DNA of 13,661 bases from Sulfurimonas sp. Lineage in GTDB: Bacteria; Campylobacterota; Campylobacteria; Campylobacterales; Sulfurimonadaceae. The DNA is taken from the NCBI GenBank assembly GCA_022712845.1, contig JAFLJV010000274.1:1-13661 (forward strand), read 5' to 3'. Below, one piece after another: positions 1-7,890 of the stretch; position 1 is the first letter of the stretch, and the number at the start of each line of letters is the position of its first letter. The notes under the pieces were generated by a model. It did not search any database. It was not told the origin of the DNA and saw only the letters and a list, made by a program, of their open reading frames with translations. Position numbers and translations under genes: made by a program.

Positions 1-475
1 TATGAAACCATGGGAGTATGAGATGAGAGATTTGGGGTATAATTATCGTATCACAGATGTTCAATGTGCTTTAGGCCTCTCGCAGCTAAACAAGCTTCCT
101 AAATTTATAAATAGACGATTTGAAATAGCAAAAAAATATGACAACGCTTTTAAAAATACGATTATAAAACCACTTTATACATTTGATGGAAAATCATCAT
201 ACCATCTTTATGTGGTACAAGTTGATTTTAGCAAGCTAACTATTACCAAAGTGGATTTGTTTAATAAATTAAGAGAAAAGAGTATCGGTATTCAAGTTCA
301 TTATATACCTATTAATAAACAGCCATATTATAAAGGCTTAGGCTATGGACAAGAGGTGACACCAAATATGGATAACTATTATGAAAAGTGTTTTTCACTT
401 CCTATGTATCCACTTTTAGGTGAGGAAGAACAAGACTATGTTATAAAAACTTTAATGGAGATGTTAAATGTATAA
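1..475 (+). CDS. pseC: PseC, UDP-4-amino-4,6-dideoxy-N-acetyl-beta-L-altrosamine transaminase (3' part, cut by window start)
   Basis: This is the C-terminal part (about 157 residues) of a DegT/DnrJ/EryC1-family PLP aminotransferase. The family is normally about 370-380 residues long, so the PLP-binding lysine and large domain lie upstream of the window and the ATG at position 2 is an internal Met. Visible family signatures are DLGYNYRITDVQCALGLSQL (residues 10-29), HYIPI after GIQV (near 100-104) and the closing FSLPMYPLL (131-139). PseC aminates the 4-keto sugar made by PseB, the second step towards pseudaminic acid in the cytoplasm. The assignment over other sugar aminotransferases rests on the PseC-like C-terminus and on the downstream pseG and pseI. 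Its stop overlaps the next start by 8 bases, which suggests translational coupling. Confidence 0.87.
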   Translation, partial: MKPWEYEMRDLGYNYRITDVQCALGLSQLNKLPKFINRRFEIAKKYDNAFKNTIIKPLYTFDGKSSYHLYVVQVDFSKLTITKVDLFNKLREKSIGIQVHYIPINKQPYYKGLGYGQEVTPNMDNYYEKCFSLPMYPLLGEEEQDYVIKTLMEMLNV

Positions 476-2237
476 TATTTTAGAGGTGGCAAACACACAT
501 GCTGGCGATATAAACTATATGTTTAGTTTGTTAAAAGAGTTTGAAGAGTTTAATAAAATAGATAATTTTGGTATTAAATTTCAACCTTTTAAATATGATA
601 AAATAGCAACTAGTGATTTTGCTTGGTACGATGTTTACAAGGAGCTTTATTTCAATGAAAAAGAGTGGAAGCAAATTATTGATAAAGCTTATGAAACAAA
701 AGATATTTGGATAGATTTATTTGATGAATATGGTATCTCCATTATAAATCAGCATATAAATAAAATATTTGGTATTAAATTACAAACATCAATTTTGGAT
801 AATGAAATTATTTTTAAAGAATTAAAAAAGCTAAATTTAATGAATATAAATTTAATAATTAATATAGCTGGAAGAACCAAGGAAGATATTGATGATATAT
901 TAAATAAATATAGTGAACTTAATGTAAAAGAGATACTTATAGAAGTTGGATTTCAAGCATTCCCTACGAAACTTGAAGATTCTGGACTATCAAAAATAAA
1001 ATATTTAAAAGAAAAACATAAAAATAAAATTGTTTTTGCAGATCACATTGATGGAACTAGTGAAGATGCCATTACTTTGCCATTAATTGCCGCTATGTAT
1101 GGTATTGATTGTATTGAAAAACATATTATGCATAGTACATTAGATACAAAATATGATCATTTTTCAAGTGTGAAATATGACACTTATAAAAAAATCATTT
1201 TATCTCAAAAAAATTATATTCCTTTATTGAATAGTTCATTTATAAATGAAGCTGAGATGAATTATATAAAAACAACATATCAGATCCCTCTTTTGAATTG
1301 TAATAAAGAATTATTTGGCTTGATAGATTATAATAATGACTTTAAATTTAGACGGTCTAGCTCAACAGGATTAGTAATGAAAGATATTAAAAAATTAATA
1401 TCTAATTATTATATTTTAAATACAAATAAAAGTGAAAATCAATCTTTAAAAAAAGAAGACTTCAAAAAGGCTAATATTGCTGCAATAATTGCATGTAGAT
1501 TAAAATCAACTAGGTTGCCTAAAAAAGCGATATTGAAAATAAATGGATTAAGTTCTATTGAATTATGCATTAAAAATACACTTAAACTTAATGATATAAA
1601 TCATGTTGTTTTGGCTACATCTGACAATAAAGAAGATTCAGAATTAATTAATTATACATATAATGATAGTGTTATATTCCACCAAGGCGATCCAGATGAT
1701 GTAATAGAAAGATATCTGGATATTATAGATAAATTAAAAATTGATGTCTTTGTTAGAATTACTGGTGATATGCCGTATGTAAGTTCTGAAATTACAGATT
1801 ATTTATTAAATAGTCATTTTAAAACAGGAGCTGACTATAGCGTAGCCAAAGAAGTTGCGGTAGGAACAGGTGTTGAAATAATTAATTCAAGTGCATTAAG
1901 AAAAGTAAAAAAACATTTTCCAAATGCTGAATATTCTGAATACATGACTTGGTATTTTCAAAATAATGCGGAACACTTCAATCTGAATTTTGTAGACTTA
2001 CCTGAAAAATGGATTAGAACTTATAGATTAACATTAGATTATCAAGAAGACTTGGACATGTTTATTAAAATTGAAGAATATTTTGAAAAAAATGATATTG
2101 AATATTCAATTGATGAGCTATATAATTTTTTAGATTCAAATAAAGAAATTAGCTCTATAAATTCACATTTGACCTTAAAGTATAAAACTGATCAAAAGTT
2201 GATCGATACTTTGAATAAAAAAACTAAAATAGAATAA
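468..2237 (+). CDS. Fusion protein: NeuB-like sialic-acid-synthase domain plus SpsF-type cytidylyltransferase domain (in the pseF position)
   Basis: The protein has 589 residues in two parts. Residues 1-260 resemble NeuB/PseI synthases: EVANTHAG (6-13), IKFQPFK (36-42), FPTKLED (165-171), ADH (191-193) and EKH (217-219), where both histidines expected to bind the metal are kept. Residues 290-335 look like a decayed SAF/antifreeze-like domain (RRSSSTGLVMKDIKK). Residues 337-545 are an SpsF/COG1861-type nucleotidyltransferase: CRLKSTRLPKKAIL (343-356), RITGD (430-434) and LTLD (521-524). The gene sits between pseC and pseG where pseF usually lies, so the C-terminal half probably makes the CMP-sugar. 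The synthase half lacks the Glu and the RPG arginine found in the PseI encoded downstream, so its activity is doubtful. GGAG at 457-460 lies 7 bases before the ATG. Fusion architecture is clear; the exact substrate is inferred. Confidence 0.8.
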   Translation: MYNILEVANTHAGDINYMFSLLKEFEEFNKIDNFGIKFQPFKYDKIATSDFAWYDVYKELYFNEKEWKQIIDKAYETKDIWIDLFDEYGISIINQHINKIFGIKLQTSILDNEIIFKELKKLNLMNINLIINIAGRTKEDIDDILNKYSELNVKEILIEVGFQAFPTKLEDSGLSKIKYLKEKHKNKIVFADHIDGTSEDAITLPLIAAMYGIDCIEKHIMHSTLDTKYDHFSSVKYDTYKKIILSQKNYIPLLNSSFINEAEMNYIKTTYQIPLLNCNKELFGLIDYNNDFKFRRSSSTGLVMKDIKKLISNYYILNTNKSENQSLKKEDFKKANIAAIIACRLKSTRLPKKAILKINGLSSIELCIKNTLKLNDINHVVLATSDNKEDSELINYTYNDSVIFHQGDPDDVIERYLDIIDKLKIDVFVRITGDMPYVSSEITDYLLNSHFKTGADYSVAKEVAVGTGVEIINSSALRKVKKHFPNAEYSEYMTWYFQNNAEHFNLNFVDLPEKWIRTYRLTLDYQEDLDMFIKIEEYFEKNDIEYSIDELYNFLDSNKEISSINSHLTLKYKTDQKLIDTLNKKTKIE

Positions 2238-2244
2238 TTATAAT

Positions 2245-3150
2245 ATGTATAAAAACATTTTATTCAGAGCTGATTCATCATCTAAAATTGGTACTGGTCA
2301 TATTATGAGAGATTTAGTGTTGGCTTCGCAATATAAAGATTCAAATATTATATTTGCTACACAAAATTTAGATGGAAATATAAATCATAAAATTAAAGAT
2401 GCTGGATATAAAGTAGAAATACTTAAGTCAAACAGTTTAAAAGAAGTGGTAGGGTTAGTAGAGAAATATGGCATTGATTTAGCAGTAATAGATCATTACG
2501 GCATTGATTATAAATATGAGAAAAAATTAAAAAAAATAGGTGTTAAGATATTGTCATTTGACGATACATATGAAAAACATTGTTGCGATATAATTTTAAA
2601 TCATAATATAAGTGCAGATAAAAAAAGATATAAAGATTTAGTTCCTGAGAGCTGTGAACTAAGATGCGGGGCAAAATATACACTTCTAAGAGATGAGTTT
2701 ATCAAAGAAAAAAACAAAAAAAACAAAGTAAAAGACACTAAAGTAAAAACCATTTTTGTAGCCATGGGTGGAGCAGACCATAGTAATATTAATATGGAAA
2801 TTTTGAATGTTCTTGAAAACTTTGATAATATAAAAGTGAATGCTGTAACCACAACAGCAAATCAAAATCTCAAAGAGTTACAAAAATATGTTAAAAATAT
2901 AAAGTGGATTAACTTACATGTCAACTCAAATAAAATAGCGAAACTGATGAGAAAGAGTGATTTAGCTGTTATCACTCCAAGCGTAACAGCCAATGAAATG
3001 TATTTTATAGGTACACCTTTTATAGCAATTAAAACAGCCGAAAATCAAGACGATATGTATAACTATCTTAAAAGAAAAAACTTTTTAACACTTAAAAAGT
3101 TTAGTTCTAGTAAGTTAAAAAAACTACTTAAGGAGATAATTTTAAGATGA
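2245..3150 (+). CDS. pseG: PseG, UDP-2,4-diacetamido-2,4,6-trideoxy-beta-L-altropyranose hydrolase
   Basis: PseG is a MurG-like (GT28-fold) hydrolase that releases UDP from the bis-amidated altropyranose, giving the free 6-deoxy sugar used by PseI. Diagnostic features are RADSSSKIGTGHIMR at residues 8-22, with the GTGH loop carrying the histidine (H19) expected to be catalytic, VIDHYGID (81-88), RCGAKYTLLRDEF (140-152), MGGADHSN (174-181) and SVTANEMYFIGTPFIAI (246-262). At 301 residues it is slightly longer than the roughly 275-residue Campylobacter enzyme, partly because of a lysine-rich stretch at 155-168. It starts 7 bases after the fusion gene in an A/T-rich gap without a convincing Shine-Dalgarno site. 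Its stop overlaps the next gene in an ATGA. If the next gene formylates the pathway sugar, this enzyme would have to accept a 4-formamido substrate. Confidence 0.92.
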   Translation: MYKNILFRADSSSKIGTGHIMRDLVLASQYKDSNIIFATQNLDGNINHKIKDAGYKVEILKSNSLKEVVGLVEKYGIDLAVIDHYGIDYKYEKKLKKIGVKILSFDDTYEKHCCDIILNHNISADKKRYKDLVPESCELRCGAKYTLLRDEFIKEKNKKNKVKDTKVKTIFVAMGGADHSNINMEILNVLENFDNIKVNAVTTTANQNLKELQKYVKNIKWINLHVNSNKIAKLMRKSDLAVITPSVTANEMYFIGTPFIAIKTAENQDDMYNYLKRKNFLTLKKFSSSKLKKLLKEIILR

Positions 3151-3788
3151 ACATAGCAATTCTTACATCACCAAATCAATGGTTTGTATCTTATGTAGAA
3201 AAATTAAATCAAGAAATAGTGAACTCACAAATTTTTTTTGATCATAAAAAAATGAATGGAAATTATGATGTTGTATTTATATTGAGTTATTATAAAATTA
3301 TTGAACAAGAGTATTTAAATAACAATAAACATAACATTGTTATACATGCTAGTGCATTACCAAATGGCAAGGGATGGGCTCCGATGTTTTGGCAGATATT
3401 AGAGGGTAAAAATAAAATAACTTTTACTATGTTTGAAGCTTCAAATGGTGTAGATGATGGTGATATTTATATGCAAAAAATCATTATTCTTTCTGGTTAT
3501 GAGCTAAATGATAAATTGAGAGAAAAACAAGCAAATTTTATTATAGATATGTGTGTAGAATTTTTAGATAATTATGAGAAGTATAAACTTTCAACTAAAC
3601 AAGCTGGAGATGAGAGTTTTTATAAGAAAAGAACTGCTAAAGACAGTGAATTGGATATAAATAAAACCATAAAAGAACAATTCAATTTACTTAGAATAGT
3701 AGACAATAATACGTATCCAGCTTTTTTTTATAAAGATAGTAAAAAATATATAATTAAAATAGAAGAGGCAAGTGATGAAGATAGGTAG
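3147..3788 (+). CDS. Formyltransferase-family protein, predicted N-acyl(formyl)transferase of the pseudaminic acid pathway
   Basis: This 213-residue protein has a Rossmann-like start (MNIAILTSPNQWF) and the core motif of 10-formyl-tetrahydrofolate-dependent formyltransferases: IHASALPNGKGWAP (66-79) followed by GVDDGDIYMQ (101-110). These correspond to the NxH...SLLP...RG.AP and LDxGD motifs of methionyl-tRNA formyltransferase. His67 and Asp103 fit the catalytic His and Asp, but the residue two before the His, normally Asn, is Val65; an Asn lies at 63. The C-terminal tRNA-binding domain is absent, so a sugar amine is a more likely substrate than Met-tRNA. It lies between pseG and pseI, where the acetyltransferase pseH is often encoded, and no GNAT-type pseH is visible in the window. 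N-formylation of the C4 amine (C7 of pseudaminic acid) is therefore inferred, not shown. AGGAG at 3131-3135 precedes the start. Confidence 0.75.
   Translation: MNIAILTSPNQWFVSYVEKLNQEIVNSQIFFDHKKMNGNYDVVFILSYYKIIEQEYLNNNKHNIVIHASALPNGKGWAPMFWQILEGKNKITFTMFEASNGVDDGDIYMQKIIILSGYELNDKLREKQANFIIDMCVEFLDNYEKYKLSTKQAGDESFYKKRTAKDSELDINKTIKEQFNLLRIVDNNTYPAFFYKDSKKYIIKIEEASDEDR
3764..3768 (+). promoter_or_regulatory. Shine-Dalgarno site that favours the ATG start of pseI
   Basis: AGAGG ends 6 bases before the ATG at 3775. A GTG at 3772 in the same frame would leave only 3 bases, which is too close. The pseI start at 3775 is therefore preferred. The site lies inside the end of the formyltransferase-like gene. 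Confidence 0.5.
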
Positions 3789-4800
3789 TTTTGATTTGAA
3801 AAAAGATGGCACATATATTATTGCTGAACTTAGTGCAAACCATAGTGGCAAAATATCTATCGCTAAAAATACTATCAAAGCAGCGAAAGAAATAGGTGCT
3901 AACTGTGTAAAACTTCAAACATATACTGCTGATACTTTAACTCTTAATTGTGATAAAGAAGATTTTATAATAAAAGGTGGGACTCTTTGGGACGGTAAAA
4001 GCATGTATGAGCTTTACCAAGAGGCTTATACTCCATGGGAATGGCATCAAGAGTTGTTTGACTATGCAAGAGAGATAGGTATCGATATATTCTCTTCACC
4101 GTTTGATAAAAGTGCAGTGGATTTTTTAGAAGCTTTAAATCCATCTGCTTATAAAATAGCATCGTTTGAAATCACAGATTATGAGCTTATAAGATACACA
4201 GCCTCTAAAATGAAACCAATAATCATATCGACAGGCATAGCTACAATAGATGAGATACAAGATGCGGTTGATATATGCAGAAGAATTGGAAATGATGAGA
4301 TAGTGCTACTTAAGTGTACAAGCGCATATCCAGCACCGCTTGAAGATGCTAATTTAAACATGATTCCTGACATAGCAGAAAAATTCGGTGTACTAAGTGG
4401 ATTTTCTGATCATACCCTTGGTTCATTAGCTCCGGTTGTTGCAATTACTCTTGGTGCAAAGGTTATTGAAAAACATTTTATCTTAGATAAGTCAATAGGT
4501 GGCGCTGATGCAGACTTTTCAATGGATAAGAAAGAGTTCTCAGAGATGATTAAAGCCATAAGAGACACTGAAAAACTTCTTGGAAAAATTGATTACAGTA
4601 TGACAGATAAAAAGAAAATAAGCAGACAGTTTAGCAGAAGTCTTTATGTATCGAAAGATATAAAAAAGGGTGAACTATTTACTAACGAAAATGTAAGAAG
4701 TGTCAGACCTGGATATGGTATGCATCCTAAATATTTAAATGATCTTTTAGGCAAAATTGCTGAAAAAGATTATGAGTTTGGTGAGAGATTTTTTAAATGA
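3775..4800 (+). CDS. pseI: PseI, pseudaminic acid synthase
   Basis: PseI condenses the 6-deoxy altropyranose released by PseG with phosphoenolpyruvate to make the nine-carbon acid. The 341 residues match the usual length. The NeuB TIM barrel shows IAELSANHSG (16-25), VKLQTY (45-50), FSSPFD (106-111), KIASFEITD (127-135), STGIAT (152-157), CTSAYPAPLED (181-191), SDHTLG (211-216) and EKHF (232-235). H213 and H234 are the expected metal ligands. The C-terminal SAF domain is intact: SRSLYVSKDIKKGELFT (287-303) and VRPGYG (310-315), with the substrate-contacting Arg311. The ATG at 3775 is chosen over GTG 3772 from ribosome-site spacing. It overlaps the preceding gene by 14 bases and the next by 4 (ATGA). 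By eye it is less A/T-rich than the transferase-like gene that follows. NeuB for another sugar is the alternative, but the pse context argues for PseI. Confidence 0.92.
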   Translation: MKIGSFDLKKDGTYIIAELSANHSGKISIAKNTIKAAKEIGANCVKLQTYTADTLTLNCDKEDFIIKGGTLWDGKSMYELYQEAYTPWEWHQELFDYAREIGIDIFSSPFDKSAVDFLEALNPSAYKIASFEITDYELIRYTASKMKPIIISTGIATIDEIQDAVDICRRIGNDEIVLLKCTSAYPAPLEDANLNMIPDIAEKFGVLSGFSDHTLGSLAPVVAITLGAKVIEKHFILDKSIGGADADFSMDKKEFSEMIKAIRDTEKLLGKIDYSMTDKKKISRQFSRSLYVSKDIKKGELFTNENVRSVRPGYGMHPKYLNDLLGKIAEKDYEFGERFFK

Positions 4801-6323
4801 AATTAGATGATGATTTATATATAGATTCTGTCAGTTTAAAAAATAATTCTGATTGGAAAAAAATATATAGTATATATTTAAATCATATAGAAATATTTTC
4901 CGAACTAATAGAAAATATAATGATTAAGTACAAAATGACAAAAATTCAGGCACGTGATGCAATATTGTATGAATTGATGAGTTGTCATTATCAAAAAGCA
5001 CACCGAAAAAAGCTTTTTGAAAAGAATAGATTTAAATGGTTATTAATACATATCAGTACTATTTTGGCGGTATTTTTTAATAGCTTAATTTCACTTTTTA
5101 TTTTTCGTAAAAAAATTAAGAAAGATGTTCTTTTTGAGGAAATGTTTTCTAAAAATGGATGGACTCTTCGTTTTTATAGATATATAAATAAACTTTTAAG
5201 TGACAAGATATCTAGTAAGGCTATCTTTTATATACACCCAGGTATAAATAAAGATATTTTTAATAATTCTATTGAAGAATGGAAAGGAAAAGTCATTAAT
5301 AGAAGATACTCTAGTATGATTTTTAATTTTAAAGAATCTTTGTTTGTGGTTTGTCATGAGTTATTTTATTTTTATAAGCTATTTAAGTTCTCAAATAATA
5401 TTAATATTACATATGTATATTTAAGATTTATACGGAAGTATCTAGTGTATAGTTCTCAAATCCATAATATAGAAGCTAGAGTAATAGTTGCAGCAGGTGA
5501 TTATTATTGGAATCCTGTAAAATATTTTGTATATAAAAAGAATACTGAAAATGTAATATTATTACAACATAATTTTAAAAATGAATATTTGCACAATAGA
5601 TTATTTCAATATTGTGATTATTATTATGCACATTCAAATCAAGCAATTGAAAAGCTTGAAGGAATACCTTTTACAAAAAAATACTCAATTGGTAGCTTTC
5701 AGTTAGTTCCATTTTTAGAGCCTGTGCCTTTAGAATATGATATTATGTTTATTAATCAAACAGTTAATGATGACTTAACAAATGCTTGGCCTGATTTAAA
5801 TCAAGAAAGACTGATAGATAATTATCATTTACTAATAAATAATTTTAAATTATATTTGGAGAAGCATAGTAATATAAAAAGTATTTATGTTGCAAAACAT
5901 ACAACTATTAATTCTGAACCATCAACAACAGTAAAAGAAAAGTTTAAAAATATTTCAAATATAAAATTTATAGGTGCCTATGGTCCAAAAACTTTTGAAT
6001 TGATAAAAAAGTCAAAGTTAGTAATTAATATGTATTCAAGCTTAGGTTTTGAGGCTTATGGATTAGATAAAAGAGTTTTATGGGTAAACTATAATAGATG
6101 TTGTGATTTATTTAAGTATGATGTAGAAAATGAAGATATACATGTATTAATTAATGACACAAGTTATGAATCTTTTGAAGAAAGAGTAAATTTACTTTTA
6201 TCTGAAAATAGTGACGTTGATAAGCATTATATAAAACTAAAAGAAAAATATATGAATATACAAGATAATCCTGCTGAAATTGTTGCCAGAAAGATAGAAG
6301 AATTACTTTTGGAGAACAAATGA
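4797..6323 (+). CDS. Predicted membrane-anchored GT-B-like glycosyltransferase of surface glycan assembly
   Basis: I do not recognise a named family with certainty. The 508-residue protein has an N-terminal polar region (1-78), one strongly hydrophobic segment (about 80-103) followed by basic RKKIKK, and then a soluble domain. The C-terminal half has GT-B features: a strand-turn VILLQHNF (253-260), VAKHTT (365-370) and NMYSSLGFEAYGLDKRVLWV (411-430). The last resembles the 'SS.G.EA...GK.V' nucleotide-sugar loop of CDP-glycerol/Kdo-type transferases. It directly follows pseI with a 4-base overlap, so it is a good candidate to transfer the CMP-pseudaminic-acid-type sugar to a lipid, glycan or protein acceptor at the inner membrane. 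It has the same layout as the gene at 11214-12722. The gene is markedly A/T-rich. Function is inferred from fold hints and position only. Confidence 0.6.
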   Translation: MKLDDDLYIDSVSLKNNSDWKKIYSIYLNHIEIFSELIENIMIKYKMTKIQARDAILYELMSCHYQKAHRKKLFEKNRFKWLLIHISTILAVFFNSLISLFIFRKKIKKDVLFEEMFSKNGWTLRFYRYINKLLSDKISSKAIFYIHPGINKDIFNNSIEEWKGKVINRRYSSMIFNFKESLFVVCHELFYFYKLFKFSNNINITYVYLRFIRKYLVYSSQIHNIEARVIVAAGDYYWNPVKYFVYKKNTENVILLQHNFKNEYLHNRLFQYCDYYYAHSNQAIEKLEGIPFTKKYSIGSFQLVPFLEPVPLEYDIMFINQTVNDDLTNAWPDLNQERLIDNYHLLINNFKLYLEKHSNIKSIYVAKHTTINSEPSTTVKEKFKNISNIKFIGAYGPKTFELIKKSKLVINMYSSLGFEAYGLDKRVLWVNYNRCCDLFKYDVENEDIHVLINDTSYESFEERVNLLLSENSDVDKHYIKLKEKYMNIQDNPAEIVARKIEELLLENK

Positions 6324-7879
6324 ATATTAAAATTTTAGACTGTACATTACGAGATGGTGGATATATAAATGACTGGGAATTTTCAAATCAACAAATTAAT
6401 AATATAATAAATTCCCTGGAAAAATCAAATATAGATATTATAGAATGTGGTTATTTAGATAGTAGAAAAGGCAAAGCATCAAATTCTACGCTTTTTGATT
6501 GTACTGACTCAATTGAGCAATTTTTGAAAAATCATGATAATCAATCAGAAAAAGTTGTAATGATTAATCTTGGTGATTTTAATATTGATCTTTTACCATT
6601 TAAAAGTAAAACAACTATAGATGGAATAAGGTTGGCTTTTCATAAGAAAGATGCTGATATTGCATTTAAAATATCAAAAAAAATAATAAAGCTAGGTTAT
6701 AAACTTTACTTTCAACCAATGGTGACAAAAAATTATCAAGATATTGAGTTTTTATCTTTAATAAAAAAAGCTAATGAGTTAAGTGTTTACTCTTTTTATA
6801 TTGTTGATAGTTTTGGTTCTATGACACTCGAAGAGTTTAAAAAATATATGACTTTAGCTGATAATAATTTGAACAAAGATGTGGTTTTGGGCTATCATTC
6901 ACATAACAATATGCAGTTGGCATTTTCAAACGCAATAAATATGTGTAATACAAAATTAAATCGAGATATAATAATTGATTCTAGCATATATGGTATAGGA
7001 AGAGGTGCAGGTAATTTAAATACAGAATTAATTGCTGATTATTTAAATACTTCATTTAATAAAAAGTACGATAGTTTACCACTACTAGAAGTTATAGATG
7101 AATTTTTAAGTTCTTTGATGAAAATAAAATCATGGGGATTTTCACCAGCTCAATATCTTTCAGCCTCTTTTAATTGTCATCCAAATTATGCAACATATTT
7201 AATAAATAAAAATAATAATCATATTGTAGGGATACGAAAAGTTTTAGAAAAACTTTCTGACGAAAAAAAATCATCTTTTGATGAAAAAGTTATATCAAAG
7301 TTATATATAGAATCTCTTTTAGAAATAAAAACTACCGTAAAAGGAAAATTTATTATTCCAAGAGAGAGAAAGATTTTGTTGGTAGCTTCTGGCAAAAGTG
7401 TAGAAAAAAATCTAGAAGCTATAAAGAAAAAAATTAATAATGATGATTATATACTGATTGCTCTTAATCATAATCCAAGTTTTAAATGTGATTATTATTT
7501 TTTTTCAAACCAAAAAAGATTTGATGAGTTTAAAAGAGTCTTACCAGCAGACAAAACAGTTATTACTAGTAATATTTCTTCTGATAGTAGTGTAGAGATA
7601 GTATTGGATTTTGCAAAATTAGTTTATATAGAAAATAAATTTGTTACTAATGTTGCAATAGTTATGATTAATTATTTAATTTCTCAAAATATATTAAAAG
7701 TTGAAGTTGTTGGTTTAGATGGATATAAAATAGATATTGATAATTACAATTATCAAGAGACTAGTGTAATAAATGACAATAAAGAGCTTCTTGATCAAAA
7801 TAATATAATTCAAGAATCATTAAACAGTTTGATGAAAAAGATAGAGATAATTTTTGTAACACCAAGTTTATTTGAATAG
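6320..7879 (+). CDS. HMGL-like (DRE-TIM) pyruvate aldolase with an additional C-terminal domain
   Basis: Residues 1-300 are a DRE-TIM metalloaldolase-like barrel: LDCTLRDGGY (6-15) with metal-binding Asp7 and Arg11, YIVDSFGSM (160-168), GYHSHNN (191-197) with the metal-binding pair H193/H195, and GIGRGAGNLNTE (225-236). This is closest to the 4-hydroxy-2-oxovalerate aldolase branch, which joins or splits pyruvate and an aldehyde; no acyl-CoA features of homocitrate or isopropylmalate synthases are evident. Residues about 350-519 form a second domain starting KILLVASGKSVEKN and continuing ALNHNPSFKCDYYFFSNQKRF (381-401). This looks Rossmann-like, with a glycine-serine loop, but I cannot name it. 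The gene opens a cassette with a second aldolase, an Fe-S protein, a phosphatase and a CMP-transferase. I infer that it makes or modifies a 2-keto-3-deoxy sugar acid. The start overlaps the previous stop as ATGA, with GGAG at 6311-6314. Confidence 0.75.
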   Translation: MNIKILDCTLRDGGYINDWEFSNQQINNIINSLEKSNIDIIECGYLDSRKGKASNSTLFDCTDSIEQFLKNHDNQSEKVVMINLGDFNIDLLPFKSKTTIDGIRLAFHKKDADIAFKISKKIIKLGYKLYFQPMVTKNYQDIEFLSLIKKANELSVYSFYIVDSFGSMTLEEFKKYMTLADNNLNKDVVLGYHSHNNMQLAFSNAINMCNTKLNRDIIIDSSIYGIGRGAGNLNTELIADYLNTSFNKKYDSLPLLEVIDEFLSSLMKIKSWGFSPAQYLSASFNCHPNYATYLINKNNNHIVGIRKVLEKLSDEKKSSFDEKVISKLYIESLLEIKTTVKGKFIIPRERKILLVASGKSVEKNLEAIKKKINNDDYILIALNHNPSFKCDYYFFSNQKRFDEFKRVLPADKTVITSNISSDSSVEIVLDFAKLVYIENKFVTNVAIVMINYLISQNILKVEVVGLDGYKIDIDNYNYQETSVINDNKELLDQNNIIQESLNSLMKKIEIIFVTPSLFE

Positions 7880-7883
7880 GAGA
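7878..7883 (+). promoter_or_regulatory. Strong Shine-Dalgarno site before the HpcH/HpaI-type aldolase
   Basis: AGGAGA begins within the stop codon of the preceding gene and ends 7 bases before the ATG at 7891. It is among the clearest ribosome sites in the window and supports that start. Confidence 0.6.
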
Positions 7884-7890
7884 TGGAGTT

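Noticed and set aside
2..4. ATG at the window edge as the real start of pseC
   Set aside because: The family is more than twice as long as the visible part, and the PLP-lysine domain is missing, so this is an internal Met of a gene cut by the window.
2601..2852. Reverse-strand reading frame opposite pseG, and similar ones opposite pseI, the formyltransferase, the HAD and the transferase-like genes
   Set aside because: They are short, lie fully within convincing plus-strand genes, have low-complexity hydrophobic translations and lack ribosome sites.
3772..3774. GTG start for pseI
   Set aside because: It is only 3 bases from the likely ribosome site and next to a better-placed ATG at 3775.
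3147..3788. Genuine methionyl-tRNA formyltransferase (fmt)
   Set aside because: Too short (213 residues against about 310), no C-terminal tRNA-binding domain, altered catalytic Asn position, and embedded in a pse cassette.
6320..7879. HMG-CoA lyase, homocitrate synthase or isopropylmalate synthase
   Set aside because: The LDCTLRDGGY and GYHSHNN motifs fit the hydroxy-oxovalerate aldolase branch, and the C-terminal domain and neighbours do not fit amino acid or leucine pathways.
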